From positions 3,968,001 through 4,032,000 of the forward strand of contig JAHCVI010000003.1 of the NCBI GenBank assembly GCA_019096155.1: DNA of 64,000 nt, in the 5' to 3' direction. The position numbers and the translations under genes are program-made. Under the pieces are notes generated by a model. The model saw only the letters and a program-made list of their open reading frames with translations. It ran no database searches and had not been told where the DNA came from. The DNA is from Staphylotrichum longicolle. Lineage: Eukaryota; Ascomycota; Sordariomycetes; Sordariales; Chaetomiaceae. Positions 46,422 through 58,494 of the stretch are shown here, in pieces; the first letter of the stretch is position 1, and every line of letters begins with the position of its first letter.

Positions 46422-46997
46422 GGTGGGGTGGATGGAGTGTGGCCGCTCTGGGATCCTAGACTTGGGTCGAAGGGAGAAACTCCTGAGCAAAGCAAAGCCC
46501 AGCAACATAACTGGAAAAGAGGCAAGGGGGCGACCCAAATATAGGGAAATAAAATCAACAAACATTGCTTGTGGCGAGCCCATGATCAGGTGAAAGGTGT
46601 GGCCTTCACTGAAGCAAGTGAGTGGAATGACTGTGTCTGAATTTGCTGCTTGAAAAGTGACTGAGGTGGCAACTGTCATTGGTGAATCACATGAAGATTC
46701 AAGGATTGACTCTTGAAGCAAACGGTGGCCAAGAGCAGCCGCTGGGAAACGTTGATACACACAGTGCATACAAGGTCAACATGAAAGGGGTGAGTCAAAA
46801 CTGGGAGTTGGTGGAGTGATGTAAAGGGGGGTTGAAACGGGAAAAGGTAAGGTGTTGGTGGACGAGATGTAGTGTATATCCTGAACAGATCCTCCTACAC
46901 CCCTCCGTTAAACCCCAATACCAGGAAGCCCAAAGCGGTGTAATCTAACATCCTAGCAACGCAACTATCAAAACAACTCCCGTTTCATCTCCCCACC
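46422..46997. other. Intergenic
   Basis: Promoter of the nucleotide kinase gene and 3' flank of MCR1. No other feature seen. Confidence 0.5.
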
Positions 46998-47961
46998 CTA
47001 AAAACTATACACCTGATCCGGCCTATACCCCAACTGCGCCAGCACACCCGTCCCCTTCCCCTTCAACGCCTTCTCCATGGCAGGCGGCCCGCACACCAGC
47101 ACCTTGGCATCCCGATTCTTCTCCTCGGCCGCCGCCAATCCGGCCCCCTCCAGCACCTGCCTCGTGACGAACCCCTTCTGGTGCTTCGACCCGGCGTCCG
47201 GCGTGGCCACCACGTACACGGCCTTGAACCGCCCGGGGTGCTTGCTCTCGAGCTCGGCGAATTCCTTCTGGAGAAAGATGTCCTCGTCCGTGTTGACGCC
47301 CCACACCAGCGTCACGCGCGTCTGGTCGGCCGGGTTGTGCAGGATGCCCCGCGCCAGCTGGTACATGGGCGTGATGCCCGCGCCGCCGGCGATCAGGGCC
47401 ACGTGCGGGTGCTTGTTGGGCGTCCAGGCGAGCTCCTTGATGGGCGCGAAGGTGAGGGTGTCGCCGGGCTTGAGGGAGTGGAGGTGCGTGCTCTGCTTGC
47501 CGTTGGGGTAGAGCTTGACCATGAGCTCGATGTAGCCGGGGTCATCTTGAGAAATCAAATTAGTCGGGATGTGTGAGGAATGGATAAGGGGTGGTGGGTT
47601 GCGTACTGAGGTCGTTGGTGGGAGTATATGGTCGGAGGACTGGCAGCCAGCGGCCGTTGGGGAAGGAGATGGTCAGGAGGGCCGAGGTGAGGGAGAGCCC
47701 GCTCGGCTTGCTGGCGTCGGGCAGCTCGAAGCGCAGCTTCTTGGTGTTGTGGTTGATCAGCTCGGTGCTGTCGAGGCGCAGGGTGTGGAAGCCGAAGCTG
47801 CTGAAGACGGGCTTGTCTGAGGGGGCTTTGCTGCTCCGCAGGTACCAGGCATATGCGCCAATGCCCGCGACGGCGGCGGCGAATGCGACCTGGGTGCCCA
47901 TTGCGTTTGCACGGTGGGTGGCGCGCAGGAGAGGCACGAAAGAGGTGCCTGGAGGAGGCAT
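46998..47961 (-). CDS. MCR1: NADH-cytochrome b5 reductase, mitochondrial type
   Basis: FAD enzyme passing electrons from NADH to cytochrome b5 or related acceptors. The Mcr1 type sits at the mitochondrial outer membrane and intermembrane space. Exon 1 is 47607-47961 and exon 2 is 46998-47545, giving 300 residues, a normal length. The N-terminus is basic and followed by a hydrophobic stretch (MGTQVAFAAAVAGIGAYAWYL), as in Mcr1. The FAD motif RPYTPTND (about 111-118) ends at the splice junction. The NADH-binding motifs are GGAGITPMYQLAR (about 175) and CGPPAMEKAL near the C-terminus. It diverges from DBP7 with about 1 kb between starts. Confidence 0.92.
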
Positions 47962-49001
47962 TCTGGAGGTTCAGGATCGGACTGCCGACCTTTTTGGTGT
48001 GAGATTTATGGCAGTGACTATCCGGCTGCACTGGATGTCCGGACCACCGAAGATTGGCAAGTACTAAGATGGGATGCAGTGTTGCACACAAGGTCGTGCG
48101 TCCGGCTAATATGTTGGTCGGAGTTTGCCTTGGGGGAAGTCCCAACACAGCCCGGGGACGCGTTTGTGTCACGCCGCCGGATCCATCAGTCCACTCTTTG
48201 ACTCGGTCCCGAGCCGCCTGACCCGTTCCGGGGTCCCTCGCGCGAGAGGAAGGCAGGCATGCCGCCCGCAGCCGGGGAAACGCGGGCATTGCTAAACGCC
48301 GGCGCCGACACGATCTCGACCAACACCCGAGTCGTTAAGTTAGAGAGGCCCCGGCTGAACCCTTCGAAAAACCTGCAGGTGAATGATTTTTTCTAGTTGT
48401 GTGTTTCCTAGAAACTGCGAGCATCGACATCGTGACAACAAAAAACTGGCATAGCAATTGGGATGGACGATGGCCTTTCAATGGCAATGTCTACAGGATG
48501 CCCGGTGTGAGATGAATCGGGGATAGCAATTTGCCGACCTGGTGTGAGTTCGGCGTTGGCCAATGACCGACCCCACTGGCTAGCGCAGATCAAGCCCAGG
48601 TTGGCGAGGTGGATTAAAAGGCTCGGTCAAGCTCCACCCGTTGCCGCCATCCGCCAGAGACAAGACATCGGATCACGGTTGCGCCTGGCTTCTTCCGTTC
48701 CTGTGCGAATGCTGATCTGATGTGCCAACGGCTTCTTTTTGAAGTGTATGATGGCTCAGAACGGGAAGCAGATTGCGGCTCCGTATTAATGCCCCACGTC
48801 TCTTCCGCATCGCCGATCCGTGTTCAATGTCTGAGATGGTATCCCTTGTATTTGCCGCATTGGGCAGGCGGTAACATTGACTGAGTTCAGCCCCACCGAA
48901 ATTCTGGACAGTCCAAGGGTTCTGCTCGGCGGTCAACTTTTTTCTGCCGGTTTCCCAACTGCAACCCGGAGCACAGCCAGATCTCCAGGCCACCAGCAAA
49001 G
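47962..49001. other. Divergent promoter region of MCR1 and DBP7
   Basis: About 1.04 kb between two divergent start codons. No gene, tRNA or repeat recognised. Confidence 0.5.
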
Positions 49002-51404
49002 ATGGCGGACGATGGCATGCTCCTCAATTTTGAGCTTGGCGACGGGCCCTTGACGAGCCAAGTCAAGTTCAAGGGCGGCCGCTGGCGGGACCGCGTCAAG
49101 GCGCAGCGGAGCGCCAAACAGCAGCACAATGGCCCCTCGTCGACCCCGCCAACCCGCGACCCGACCAGGCCCGCGAAACGACCGAGGACCGACGACGGAG
49201 ACTCCCACAGATACACCAAGATCCCGCGGACTGGCGATGAAGCCCCAAAGGCCCCCAGCCACGCCATGAAGACCGGCCAGATCTCGTCCAGTCTCTTCAC
49301 GTCGAATCCAACCGCTGTCACAGACTTTGACCAGCCAACAGTCGAGGAAGCCGAGCCCGCGAAACCATCCAACGCTCCGCTGTCCGAGGAGGCCGAGAAC
49401 TTCCAGGCTCTAGGCCTCTCACGGCGTGTCGCCCAGCACCTGGCGACGAAACTGGAGATGAAGGCCCCGACAGCTATCCAGAAAAACACGGTGCCGCAGT
49501 TGATCAAGGAGGACAGCGACGCCTTCTTGCAGGCCGAGACAGGTTCGGGAAAGACGCTGGCGTATTTGCTGCCCATAGTCCACCGTATCATGGCGCTCAG
49601 TTTGAACGAGGACGGAACGCCCAAGGACACCAAGGTGCACCGAAATTCTGGCCTGTTTGCCATCATCTTGGCGCCCACCCGCGAACTGTGCAAGCAGATT
49701 GCTGTGGTTCTGGAAAAGGTGCTCCGGTGTGCGCCGTGGCTGGTATGCACCACCGTCATTGGTGGCGAGAGCAAGAAGTCGGAGAAGGCTCGGATACGGA
49801 AGGGCGTCAACATCCTGATTGCCACCCCCGGTCGGCTGGCTGATCATCTCGACAACACCAAGGTCCTCAATGTCGGCACAGTGCGGTGGCTTGTTCTTGA
49901 CGAAGGCGACCGAATGATGGAAATGGGTTTCGAGGACGATATTCGCACGATTGTTGGGAAGATCAGGGCGGATAAGCTGCTGAAGGAAAATCCCGACGGC
50001 GTCGTGTTGGATGGCGTCCTGCCCTCCAGGAGGGTAACAGTTCTCTGTTCGGCGACCATGAAGATGAACGTGCAGAAGCTGGGTGAGATCAGTCTGGAGG
50101 ACGCCATTCACATCACGGCATCCAAATCCGAGATGGACAAGGATGCCGAGGGCAGCACCGAGGCAGCATTCGCCGCTCCCTCTCAGCTGAAGCAAGCATG
50201 CATTGTCGTGCCGGCCAAGTTGCGGTTGGTCACGCTCATCGCTCTTTTGAAGTCGACATTCGCGAGGAAAGGCTCCGTCATGAAGGCCATCATCTTCATC
50301 TCGTGCGCCGACTCGGTCGACTTTCACTACGAGTTACTGAAAGACACAAAGACGCCCGAGAGGCCGGAGAAGCCAACAGAGGAATCAACAAAACAGCAAC
50401 GCAACCCCCACACAGACACGACCGTTGCCCCGGCTGCCTACGTCACCTCGCCAGCGAATCCGACGGTGATCCTGCACAAACTCCATGGCTCGTTGGCACA
50501 GCCGGTGCGCTCAGCGACACTCAACGCTTTCTCCACCTGCAAGGACCCTGCAGTTCTCATCACCACCGACATTTCCTCCCGCGGTCTCGATGTACCCGCC
50601 GTCGACCTCGTCATCGAATACGATCCCGCCTTTGCCGTGCCCGACCACGTGCACCGCATCGGCCGCACAGCCCGTGCCGGCCGCCCCGGCAAAGCCGTCC
50701 TCTTCCTCCTCCCCGGTTGCGAAGAGGGCTACACCACCATCCTCCCCGCCGCCACACCCATTGCCCCGCAACTCTACGAATCCACCCTTCAGAAGGGTCT
50801 CGCATCCACCGTCAACCTTCCCACCACCACAACCTCCACAGCCGCCCCTGAAACAACTGAAACAAAACAAACTTGGACTTCTCGCGCCGAGGCCCTCCAG
50901 CTGCACCTCGAACAGCGCCTCCTCGCAACCCCAGGCTTCGTGCCAGAGGACATGGAAGAGGCGCCCAAGCCGAAGGACAAGAACAAGGGCAAGTGGTCCA
51001 AGCAGCAGCAGCAGAGCAAGGGGAAACCGAAAACCGAGCCGGTCAACCCGCTGCTCAACGCGGGCCGCCAGGCGTTCCGCTCGCACATCCGCGCGTATGC
51101 GACTCACGTCAGGGAGGAGCGCGTGTACTTTGACATTACCCAGCTGCATCTGGGGCACATGGCCAAGGCTTTTGCGCTGCGGGAGCCGCCGGGAGGGATC
51201 GGAGGGGGTGTGGCGAGGAGGGCGCATAAGCCTTCGGGCTCGGCAGGGGAGAAGAAGGGTAAGACTAGTGGTGGTGGTGGTGGTGGGAAGAGGGATGATG
51301 ATGACGGGGATGGGGTGGGGCAGGTGGATGAAGAGGCGGCCAAGAGGATGAGGATGAAGATGAAGATGATGATGAATGCGGCGAGTGAGTTTAATATTGG
51401 CTGA
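49002..51404 (+). CDS. DBP7: ATP-dependent RNA helicase Dbp7
   Basis: DEAD-box helicase acting in the nucleolus in 60S ribosomal subunit assembly. Single exon of 800 residues. A basic disordered N-terminus (to about 130) precedes the Q motif (FQALGLS to PTAIQ), motif I AETGSGKT (about 180), motif Ia APTREL, Ib TPGRL, motif II DEGD (about 299, the Dbp7/DDX31-type variant of DEAD), motif III SAT (about 350), and motif VI HRIGRTAR (about 551). A region rich in acidic, Gly and Lys residues ends the protein (KKGKTSGGGGG then DDDDGDG and Met-Lys repeats), encoded by a GGT and an AGATG-type microsatellite. The MADDGMLLNFELG start matches the family. Confidence 0.95.
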   Translation: MADDGMLLNFELGDGPLTSQVKFKGGRWRDRVKAQRSAKQQHNGPSSTPPTRDPTRPAKRPRTDDGDSHRYTKIPRTGDEAPKAPSHAMKTGQISSSLFTSNPTAVTDFDQPTVEEAEPAKPSNAPLSEEAENFQALGLSRRVAQHLATKLEMKAPTAIQKNTVPQLIKEDSDAFLQAETGSGKTLAYLLPIVHRIMALSLNEDGTPKDTKVHRNSGLFAIILAPTRELCKQIAVVLEKVLRCAPWLVCTTVIGGESKKSEKARIRKGVNILIATPGRLADHLDNTKVLNVGTVRWLVLDEGDRMMEMGFEDDIRTIVGKIRADKLLKENPDGVVLDGVLPSRRVTVLCSATMKMNVQKLGEISLEDAIHITASKSEMDKDAEGSTEAAFAAPSQLKQACIVVPAKLRLVTLIALLKSTFARKGSVMKAIIFISCADSVDFHYELLKDTKTPERPEKPTEESTKQQRNPHTDTTVAPAAYVTSPANPTVILHKLHGSLAQPVRSATLNAFSTCKDPAVLITTDISSRGLDVPAVDLVIEYDPAFAVPDHVHRIGRTARAGRPGKAVLFLLPGCEEGYTTILPAATPIAPQLYESTLQKGLASTVNLPTTTTSTAAPETTETKQTWTSRAEALQLHLEQRLLATPGFVPEDMEEAPKPKDKNKGKWSKQQQQSKGKPKTEPVNPLLNAGRQAFRSHIRAYATHVREERVYFDITQLHLGHMAKAFALREPPGGIGGGVARRAHKPSGSAGEKKGKTSGGGGGGKRDDDDGDGVGQVDEEAAKRMRMKMKMMMNAASEFNIG

Positions 51405-51663
51405 GCGGATGGGTGGGATGAGAGTGAGGTATATACCCCTGGTGATGTTGGTAAATACAGACGAGTTGAAATACATGTTGCGTTCATGCGGGTGTGGCTG
51501 GGTTTGGTGACAGTGCAGCAGTCGTTTGGCCCTACGGGAGAGGCCCAGGTTGAAATGTAGGGTTTTCAACTCGCAAGACGCTAGTACTATTCATTTGCAG
51601 GTATATCATCAATCATTCCCTTCTAGGTCACACATCGCTCTCTATATCGCCGTCTGACCGGCT

Positions 51664-53279
51664 CTAAACCAAGAATCCAACAAACCCAGCACCAACCGAC
51701 ACCATCACCGCCAGCGCAACCCCTCCCAACAACCCCCTTCCGCCGCCCACCCTCCCCGCCGCAGCACCGCTCGTCGCCGTAAACGCCGCTGCCGCCGCGT
51801 AGCTCGTCGGCGTGGCCGTCACCAGCCCCTCCTGCACCTTGGCCTCGTTCGGCGCGGGCGTCGAGCTCGGAATGGTCGCGCTCAGGCTCGCAAACGGCAC
51901 CACGTTGGTCTCGGTCACGTTGAACTTGGCCTGCGCCAGCGCCGCCTGGTCGTTGATCAGATCGTACACCACGTACGCCGACCGCAGGAAGGTATCCCCC
52001 AGCACGAACGACCCGCCCTCCTGCGCCGTGCGGATGCCGAACCGGCACGCCGTCTTGCCGTCGTGCTTGCCGCCAGTGTAGTTGCCCACCGCGCCGAGGA
52101 CCAGCTCCGAGAGGCCCACGTTGACGACCGCGCCGCCGGGGCCGCCGAAGCCGAAGGCTAGGTACCCCGCCGCGGCGCGGTAGTCGCAGGGCAGGGCCGG
52201 GCTGCCCTTGTCGTCGAGGGTGACGCCCGCCTCGGCGTAGATTTGCGAGACGAGGTCGGCGGGGAGGTAGGACGAGGTGGAGCCCGCGTCGAGGACGGCG
52301 GCGAGCGGGAAGGAGGTCGAGCCGAGGCGGTCGGTGCCGGACTTGGAGACGGCGGTCAGCGAGGTCAGGGCCACGGCGAACTCGTGGATCGTGGAGGAGT
52401 CCTTGGTGGGGTAGAGGGTCAGGCGGGTGAGGGGGGGTGTGTATTTGGTGGTGTCGATGCCGCTGAAGAGGATGCTGCCGGAGCTGGATTCTGTTGGGAG
52501 CGGCGGTTAGGTTCAGTTTGAGCGGGTGGAGAGTAAAATGGGAGGGAGAGACAAACCGAGATCGTTTAGCCACATGCTAAAGGCGACGGTGTTGGTGAAG
52601 CCCTCCTCGACCATCTGCACGGGCAGATTGGAGTACGGCTGGATCTTGCCCGCGCGGACGCCCGCCTCGTTGGCCGGGTAGCCCACGCCGAGGAGGCCGT
52701 AGGGGATGTCGGTGTCGATGCCGATGCCCATGGTCAGGTTCTTGAGCGTGGACCCGCCGATGGTGAAGGCGTCGTTGAAGTAGTCGCCCTTGGCCGAGGT
52801 CTTGTCGGCGTAGGCGATGCTGAAGTCGTCTTTGAGGAGGGTGGCGTAGGTGGAGGACTCGTTGGGGTCGACTGGGAAGGGGGGTCAGCAGATGGAAAAC
52901 GACAGGAGCGTCAAGCAAGGAACGTACAGCTGCCGTCACTGCACTCGCCCTTCTTGCAGATGGCCGAGCCAGTGTACACCATCCAGGCGTCACTGCTGCC
53001 TGTGTCGAGCTGGAGGGTGAGGGTCTGCGGCGGGGTGCCGACCTTGACGTCGGCCATGTAGGCGCCCTGGCGGATGTCATTGTCGAGCCTCTCGGTGATG
53101 GTCCCGCCGGCGCGGCGGAGGAGCGGGCGGCCGTCAACGGCGCTCCGGCGCTGGATCCCGATGTGCACGACGCCCTCCGGAGCGGCACTCTCTGTGGCAG
53201 CGGTGCCAAGTCGGGCCAAGAGGCCAAGGCTGGCCAAGAGGCCAAGCTTTGGGACGTTGCGGCTCTTCATCGTTTTCAT
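51664..53279 (-). CDS. GPI-anchored aspartyl protease, yapsin-like
   Basis: Pepsin-family aspartyl protease of the yapsin type, expected at the plasma membrane or wall. Exons are 52928-53279, 52557-52871 and 51664-52490, in phase, giving 497 residues. The ATG at 53279 opens a signal peptide (about 1-27). A propeptide with the dibasic-like LLRRAGG follows. The two active-site motifs are LDTGSSDAW (Asp near 92) and LDAGSTSSY (Asp near 289). Paired Cys surround the first site (CKKGEC) and lie at LPCDY / KTACRF. The Ala/Ser/Thr-rich stalk and terminal hydrophobic tail (GVALAVMVSVGAGFVGFLV) give a strong GPI signal. No other protease is nearby. Confidence 0.92.
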
Positions 53280-53983
53280 GTCGTTTCGTGGGCAGGGTTC
53301 GATGGCGATGCTTGGCTTCACACTTGGCACAGTCTAATTCCGATACCCAGGGCCACAAAACGCAACAAGTCGGAGAAGCAGCCGCTAGGAGGGGAGGGCG
53401 GCGGTATTTGAACCCCATCATTTTCAGCCGCACGATCCGCATGAGAGACGGTGTAGCCGCAGCCAGCATCGAGCGAGCCCGATGTGGCACATGTCCATTT
53501 GTTGCGTGAGACTTGGAGCGCCGAACCCGACGCTCTGGACCCCTGGATGTGACACCAAGCAGGGAAATGCGGTGTTGTCCCGCGCTAACGTTGGTGTCAA
53601 TAGCGCCTGACAGCCACTTTGTTTGCCTGGGCCCGAAAACAAGCTGAAAGAAGCCCGCCGGTGATTGGGCGGGATTTTATGCACTGTCCCAGATAAGCAT
53701 TGAGGCTGAGGGCTGTGTGGAGCGCCCAGTGCGATGGCGGAGGGGGGGATGCATGGGTTGACTGGAACATTGCCTCCGCGGAGCCGCAGTCTATACCCTC
53801 TTTGGACGACACGGCAAACTCAAACCGGGAGAGTGGCAGTGAGGAGGAGCACAAGGCTCTGAGACCTCAAACACATCACAGATGCTCACCGCCTGATAGG
53901 GCTCACGAGACAGCAACACAGCCGCTTCAACGAGAGCAACGAGTCAATAACGCGGTCATTGGTTCAGCCACTTAAAAGGCTCC
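53280..53983. other. Intergenic
   Basis: Promoter of the aspartyl protease gene and 3' flank of the kelch gene. Nothing else seen. Confidence 0.5.
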
Positions 53984-55916
53984 TTATCGCCATCCTGTCG
54001 GCGTCGCATCGAGCTCCGCTGGCCTCGCATGCGGGTCCATCTCGACCGGCCCATTTGAGTGGTGCATAAACCCCCCACTGCTTGCCGGCATCTCAGTGTA
54101 GCCGTGAGACGAATCGGCCTCGGGTATCCCAATATGTTTCGACTCGCGAGTCTCTCCTGGAGGCACGTATGTATTTGGGTTCGACGCCGACGCCGGCGTC
54201 AACGGCTGCCGTTGGTGTTTCCTGCGCCGGATGACAAACCAAGCAATGACACCGATGAGTGCCAGGCCCCCGATGCCTCCGACGACACCCCCAACGATGG
54301 CACCAACGGGAGTTGATCCCGACTCGGACGCTGGGTCCGTGGTTGAGTTTGGTAACGGACTCCCCGTTGACGAAGGGCTTGGGCCTGGGAGGGTATTTGG
54401 TTAACTCACCTCTGCTGAATCATACCAAATCACGGAACCGACCAGGGCCTAAACTTACTGGAGCTTGTCGCAGCCACGAACAACTTCCGCACCTCATCCG
54501 ACGACCACTCGACCTTGTCTAGCGACCCGTTGCCGTACCACGTCTTGAGGTCGTCGGCCCGCTCGTAGGCGGCGGCGTTTGCGTCGTAGGAGTCTTTCCA
54601 TTGCAGAGTCGTCATATCAAAGAGCAGCAGCCCCTGAGGAGCCGGGTCAGGGTCAGTTCGGGAGTTGTCAGACCCTCCTATGCTCAACACTTGTCGGTTT
54701 CCGACGCGGACGCACGTCTGCTGCCGTCAGCTCGAGTCTTGTCCGAAGAGCCGAGATGGTACGTACATGTCCCGTCCGCGCGCCCCCGGGCGGGTCTGGA
54801 GCTCTTGTCCAGACAAATCCGGGCAAGCTCAGGATGTAAGTGTCTTGGTAGTTGTATTTGTCGCGTCCGTTGGTCCCGCCAAAGAGAAAGCTGCGCCTGT
54901 TAGGCGTCTGTTGGCATCTTACGATCTGATAATACTCACATGTCGTATCCGCCATCGGCTGTTGGAAACACGGCAGTGCACGTCTGGCCTCGCGGTGTGG
55001 GGGGAACTGACCCAGAGGCTACTTGCCAGTACCTCTTCTTGGTCTGGGGGTTGAAAAAGGTCAAGTTTCGAAGGTCGAGAGGCGGCCCATCCGAGTCGTT
55101 CAAGTTGCCCCCGAGCGCAGGAGTGTATCCGGCCAGCGTTATAATCAAACCGTCCTCCCCAAACCCTGCGATATACTCGGCGGATGCTTGGTTCAAGGTC
55201 CCCGCGCCAAAGGGGCTGAAGTTCGTGGTCCCATTTTGCCACAGCTTCGTCTTCATGTCGAACGTCGCCATCCCTGGGATCGGTTCCGCCGACGGATGGT
55301 TTAACTCGGTCCACGCGTGGGACACCCCCCCGATGATGAAGCCCGTGGTATTTGTTTGCGTGAAGGCGCCGTATTCGGTGGCATGAAGACCGCTGAACAG
55401 CGTCGGATTCTCCGGCTCCTGGAGCGACCACGCGCCGCCGCCCTTGCCGTCGGCTGTGAACTTCCAGAGGGCCGCCTTGGACATGTTCCTTGCGTTCGGC
55501 ACCTGCCGCCCCAGGAGTAGAGAACCCTGCCGCGCTGTCCGTCCAGAGTCCGACATCTGACTTTCTCGGCCTGGCTTGGGAATCGATCGGATAACAACGT
55601 CTGTGGATCTCCAGGACTTGGACATGTCGATGGAGAGCGTCGAGTTTACTGCAGTATTCGGCATCAGCTTTGTTGGAGGCTAAACATCGGCATTAGGCCA
55701 TTGCTTACCCATCCGACTCGCCGCTCACAGACTTTCCATCCACCAGTTGGTTGAGTTCTCCCCCGTCGATGTAGACATAGTTGCCAAGAACTGTGGCCTC
55801 CGCCCAGACCTGCGGAGGAAGTTGTCACGAGATGGCGCATCCGGCAACGCTGTCCCAATGGCGCATCCGAGCCCCAGGATGGCGAAAAGAGTGGACGTCC
55901 GGCGCCCGCGAGCCAT
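53984..55916 (-). CDS. Kelch-repeat single-pass membrane protein, one frame break
   Basis: Fungal surface protein with an extracellular kelch beta-propeller, one transmembrane helix and a cytosolic tail. Function is unknown. Exons are 55729-55916, 54940-55667, 54767-54890, 54459-54720 and 53984-54384. A signal peptide (about 1-24) leads to DNFLRR. The frame then appears one base short (GG at 55809-55810 on the minus strand), after which VLGNYVYIDGGEL, the typical first kelch blade, continues. Correcting this gives 567 residues. Further blades: FIIGGVSHAW, GLIITLAGYTPALGG, FLFGGTNGRDKYNYQDTYIL, QVLSIGGSDNSR. The membrane helix is IVGGVVGGIGGLALIGVIAWFV with RRRKHQRQ after it. Exon 4 starts at a tandem CAGCAG acceptor, so one Gln may be optional. 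Confidence 0.85.
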
Positions 55917-56887
55917 GGCGAGGCGCTAGCAACACACGTAGAGACTGCAACACTTAGCAAAGACATTGGAATAGAGATGTTTGAGGAAAATGTGCGCCTG
56001 GTGATGGGGAATCAAGCGCCACTTGGCTGTCAGGGGTATTATGTGGAAATCCGGGGATCCTTCTGTCGGAAACTTGAATCTTGCAGGGAGTGGGAACACT
56101 GCCCTGTCTGGGGTCATCAACCCATGTCAGCGTTGCACGGCAGGATCGGTTTCATGCCGTGGTGCCACAGCCACGCTGCAGGGTTCCTGTCTTTCCGAGC
56201 GACTCCCGGCGGGTTATAGGTCAGATCGCGCATGTCAAACCTGTCAAAGTTTGGTCGCCATGTCTGGAGCAAATCTTGCGTGTTGTACGACTTCAATTGC
56301 TGACTTGACGAACCCGACCAACCCTTGATGTTTTGTTGACGACACCTCGTTCACGTTTGAGGGCTAGACATGGCGAGAAGCTGGATGCCCTGCGGAACTG
56401 CCCTGCACACGTGCATGGGCAAGAACCTGGTGCAGCAGGTGGTGCATCCGGCCTAATGGCCCGTCTTGAGGAAATTGGCGTCATGAGAGCGGCCATAACG
56501 TCCTAAGATGGCATCGAGTTGATCGGGTGGTTTGATGCCGAGATCAAGGGCCACAAGCTGAGGGGAGAGCGGGCAAGCTGGGAGAGAATCGTCGACGGTC
56601 GTGCAAGGATTGCTCTAGCATCTAGCACTGATGTGGGTTAGAGTATCTTCATAGCTTTGATGACTTCCTAGTCTTTGGTTAAGACTAAGACTATGGGGAG
56701 ATTAAGATAACTATAATAACAACCACTAGTTACGTACTGGCTAGCTCTTATAAGCTCCATTGGAGGCTCTGCAGTGGTCACCTATCTCTTCAAGGTAGAG
56801 GTAATTGTGCGTAGCTTTCATCTTCCTGGCTACAACAAACAGATCCGTCCTGGCTCAGCCAATCTGCCCGTGAACATGGGAAGGTTT
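55917..56887. other. Intergenic
   Basis: Promoter side of the kelch gene and 3' flank of the next gene. An AT-rich patch lies at 56640-56770. No gene recognised. Confidence 0.5.
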
Positions 56888-57830
56888 TCATGCGTGTCCC
56901 TCCGAGATGCTTCTATGAAGTCGCCTCAACAGAGGAAATCTCTCCTCTAGTCGTTCCATATTCACTCGGAATTCCCTGGCTCGCTTGCGATCAATGCGGC
57001 GGTACCTGTCTGCAGCAATAGTGACCCCGAACCCAATACCCCAAAAACCGACATAGCCAACAACAAAGGCACCTGCCATTGGCGGACAGGCGAAGGTCGT
57101 TATTGCAATACCGACCCAGCTCCCAAGCGCTGCTCCCCCGGCATAGTTGTTGGCTTTTTTCATAGTTTCTTCTCTCTTGGAGATGATTCGCTGTACGATT
57201 TGGACATGAAGTTCCCCTGCGAGCTGCGCAATGGAATCGCGGAAAATCTGCAGGTCCGCGAGAAGGAACGCCAGTCGAGTCGCAAAGGACTGGCAGTTCC
57301 ACCACACAGGCAGGTATGTCCAGTTCTCGAGGAGGGCCGAACTATCTGCAATCGGAACCACTCGTGTCAGCGACAACTCGATCTTTTCCGTAGGTAGTCC
57401 ATGTCAACTTTCATGGGACATGAAACTTGCATTCAGTGGAAATGGTCTCGTCAGACTTATCAGTCCATCCGAGAAACTCGACAGCCTCGATTGAGCAGAT
57501 GTCCTCTTCCTTCCAGACCCCGCCTTGCCTCGCAATGCGCTTCGGCCCACGGTGATCCCAGAAGCGGGCTCTGCTGAATCTTTGCAGAGGCGTCAAGTCG
57601 TGGTCCTCCCAATCCTTTCGGTCCATTGTGCCCACCGCGTAATGTCTCGCGAAGCACAGGTGAGTGGTGATATGTGGCAAGGAGATAAGGGCGCCGGAGG
57701 GACTGTGCCACTCGACTGGGGGAGCGGTGGAGGGCGTCGTGGCCTGAAGTTTGCAAAGGACCCAGTCCAAACTAGCGTCCAGAGGCGTTGCGACGAGAAA
57801 CAAAGCGCGTGAAAGGCTGTTGTCAGACAT
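56888..57830 (-). CDS. Unknown membrane-associated protein, frame-broken
   Basis: I do not recognise the family with confidence. One part (57830 to about 57415, MSDNSLSRALFLVATPLDASLDW to STECKFHV) and a second part (about 57384 to 56888, IELSLTRVVPIADSSALLENW to ISEGHA) lie in different frames, with a short linking segment (MKVDMDYLRK) in the third. Adding one base at GGG 57415-57417 and one at TTTT 57384-57387 opens a single 314-residue frame. WWNCQSFATRLA resembles the Cys-containing motif of fungal NlpC-type (WNNCQ) domains, but this is tentative. A hydrophobic pair (VGIAITTFACPPMAGAFVVGYVGFWGIGFGV) near 240-275 suggests membrane insertion. An earlier ATG at 57971 would add 47 residues. 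Without the corrections these would be two fragments. Confidence 0.55.
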
Positions 57831-57971
57831 TATCCCTCGCTGGCTAACTATAGCGCCGCCAGACGGGCTTCGAGGAGGTAACAATGGTTGAAGAAAGGGA
57901 TGAAAGAAAGGATGCGGGAAACGAAGAACCCCTCGTCTAAGGCCAAGATCGGGCACACTTGCTTGAAGCAT

Positions 57972-58494
57972 GGATGCCTCGGAAGCCTCAGGCGTGAAAT
58001 CAGCATAACAGTGAAATGGAGGGGCACCGAGCCTTGAACAGTGACTGGAACGAACCTATGTGTGACCTGTGATTGGACCTACGCATTACCAGCTCTCGCC
58101 GGCACACAACACAATGCCAAACACAGAAACTGAACTTTAATGTCTTTGAAATTATTGCTGGGAGCAGCACAGATACCTGATGAAACAGCTCAACTCTCCA
58201 CTCAACCATGAACATGTCAAATCGCACGGATGTGAGACACCGGGATGCGACTCAACCAAACTCTGCTTCTTTTAACGAGATGATGGACCCGGCAAGTCGT
58301 TTTCTGTAAACTTGAGCACCGGGAGATGACCGTGAAGTTTGAGCCAAGTCTTATTGTCCATGCTTCAGTACTTTGTAGAGACGTCGAGTCTTTCTCATGT
58401 CCAAGGTCAGTCCCCACCACCCCAAAATTGGTCCCCTTTTCCACTGCCGTTGAGACTCAACAAACAGCCACAATTGCCTCCAACCGTATCCGTC
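57972..58494. other. Intergenic
   Basis: 5' side of the broken gene and 3' flank of the next. Nothing recognised. Confidence 0.45.

Noticed and set aside
49419..50327. 302-codon minus-strand open frame
   Set aside because: Antisense to DBP7, which has all helicase motifs.
57380..57416. 37-bp intron (GTCCCA..AAAAG)
   Set aside because: It is in phase, but too short, has a poor donor and no branch site; a double homopolymer miscount explains more.
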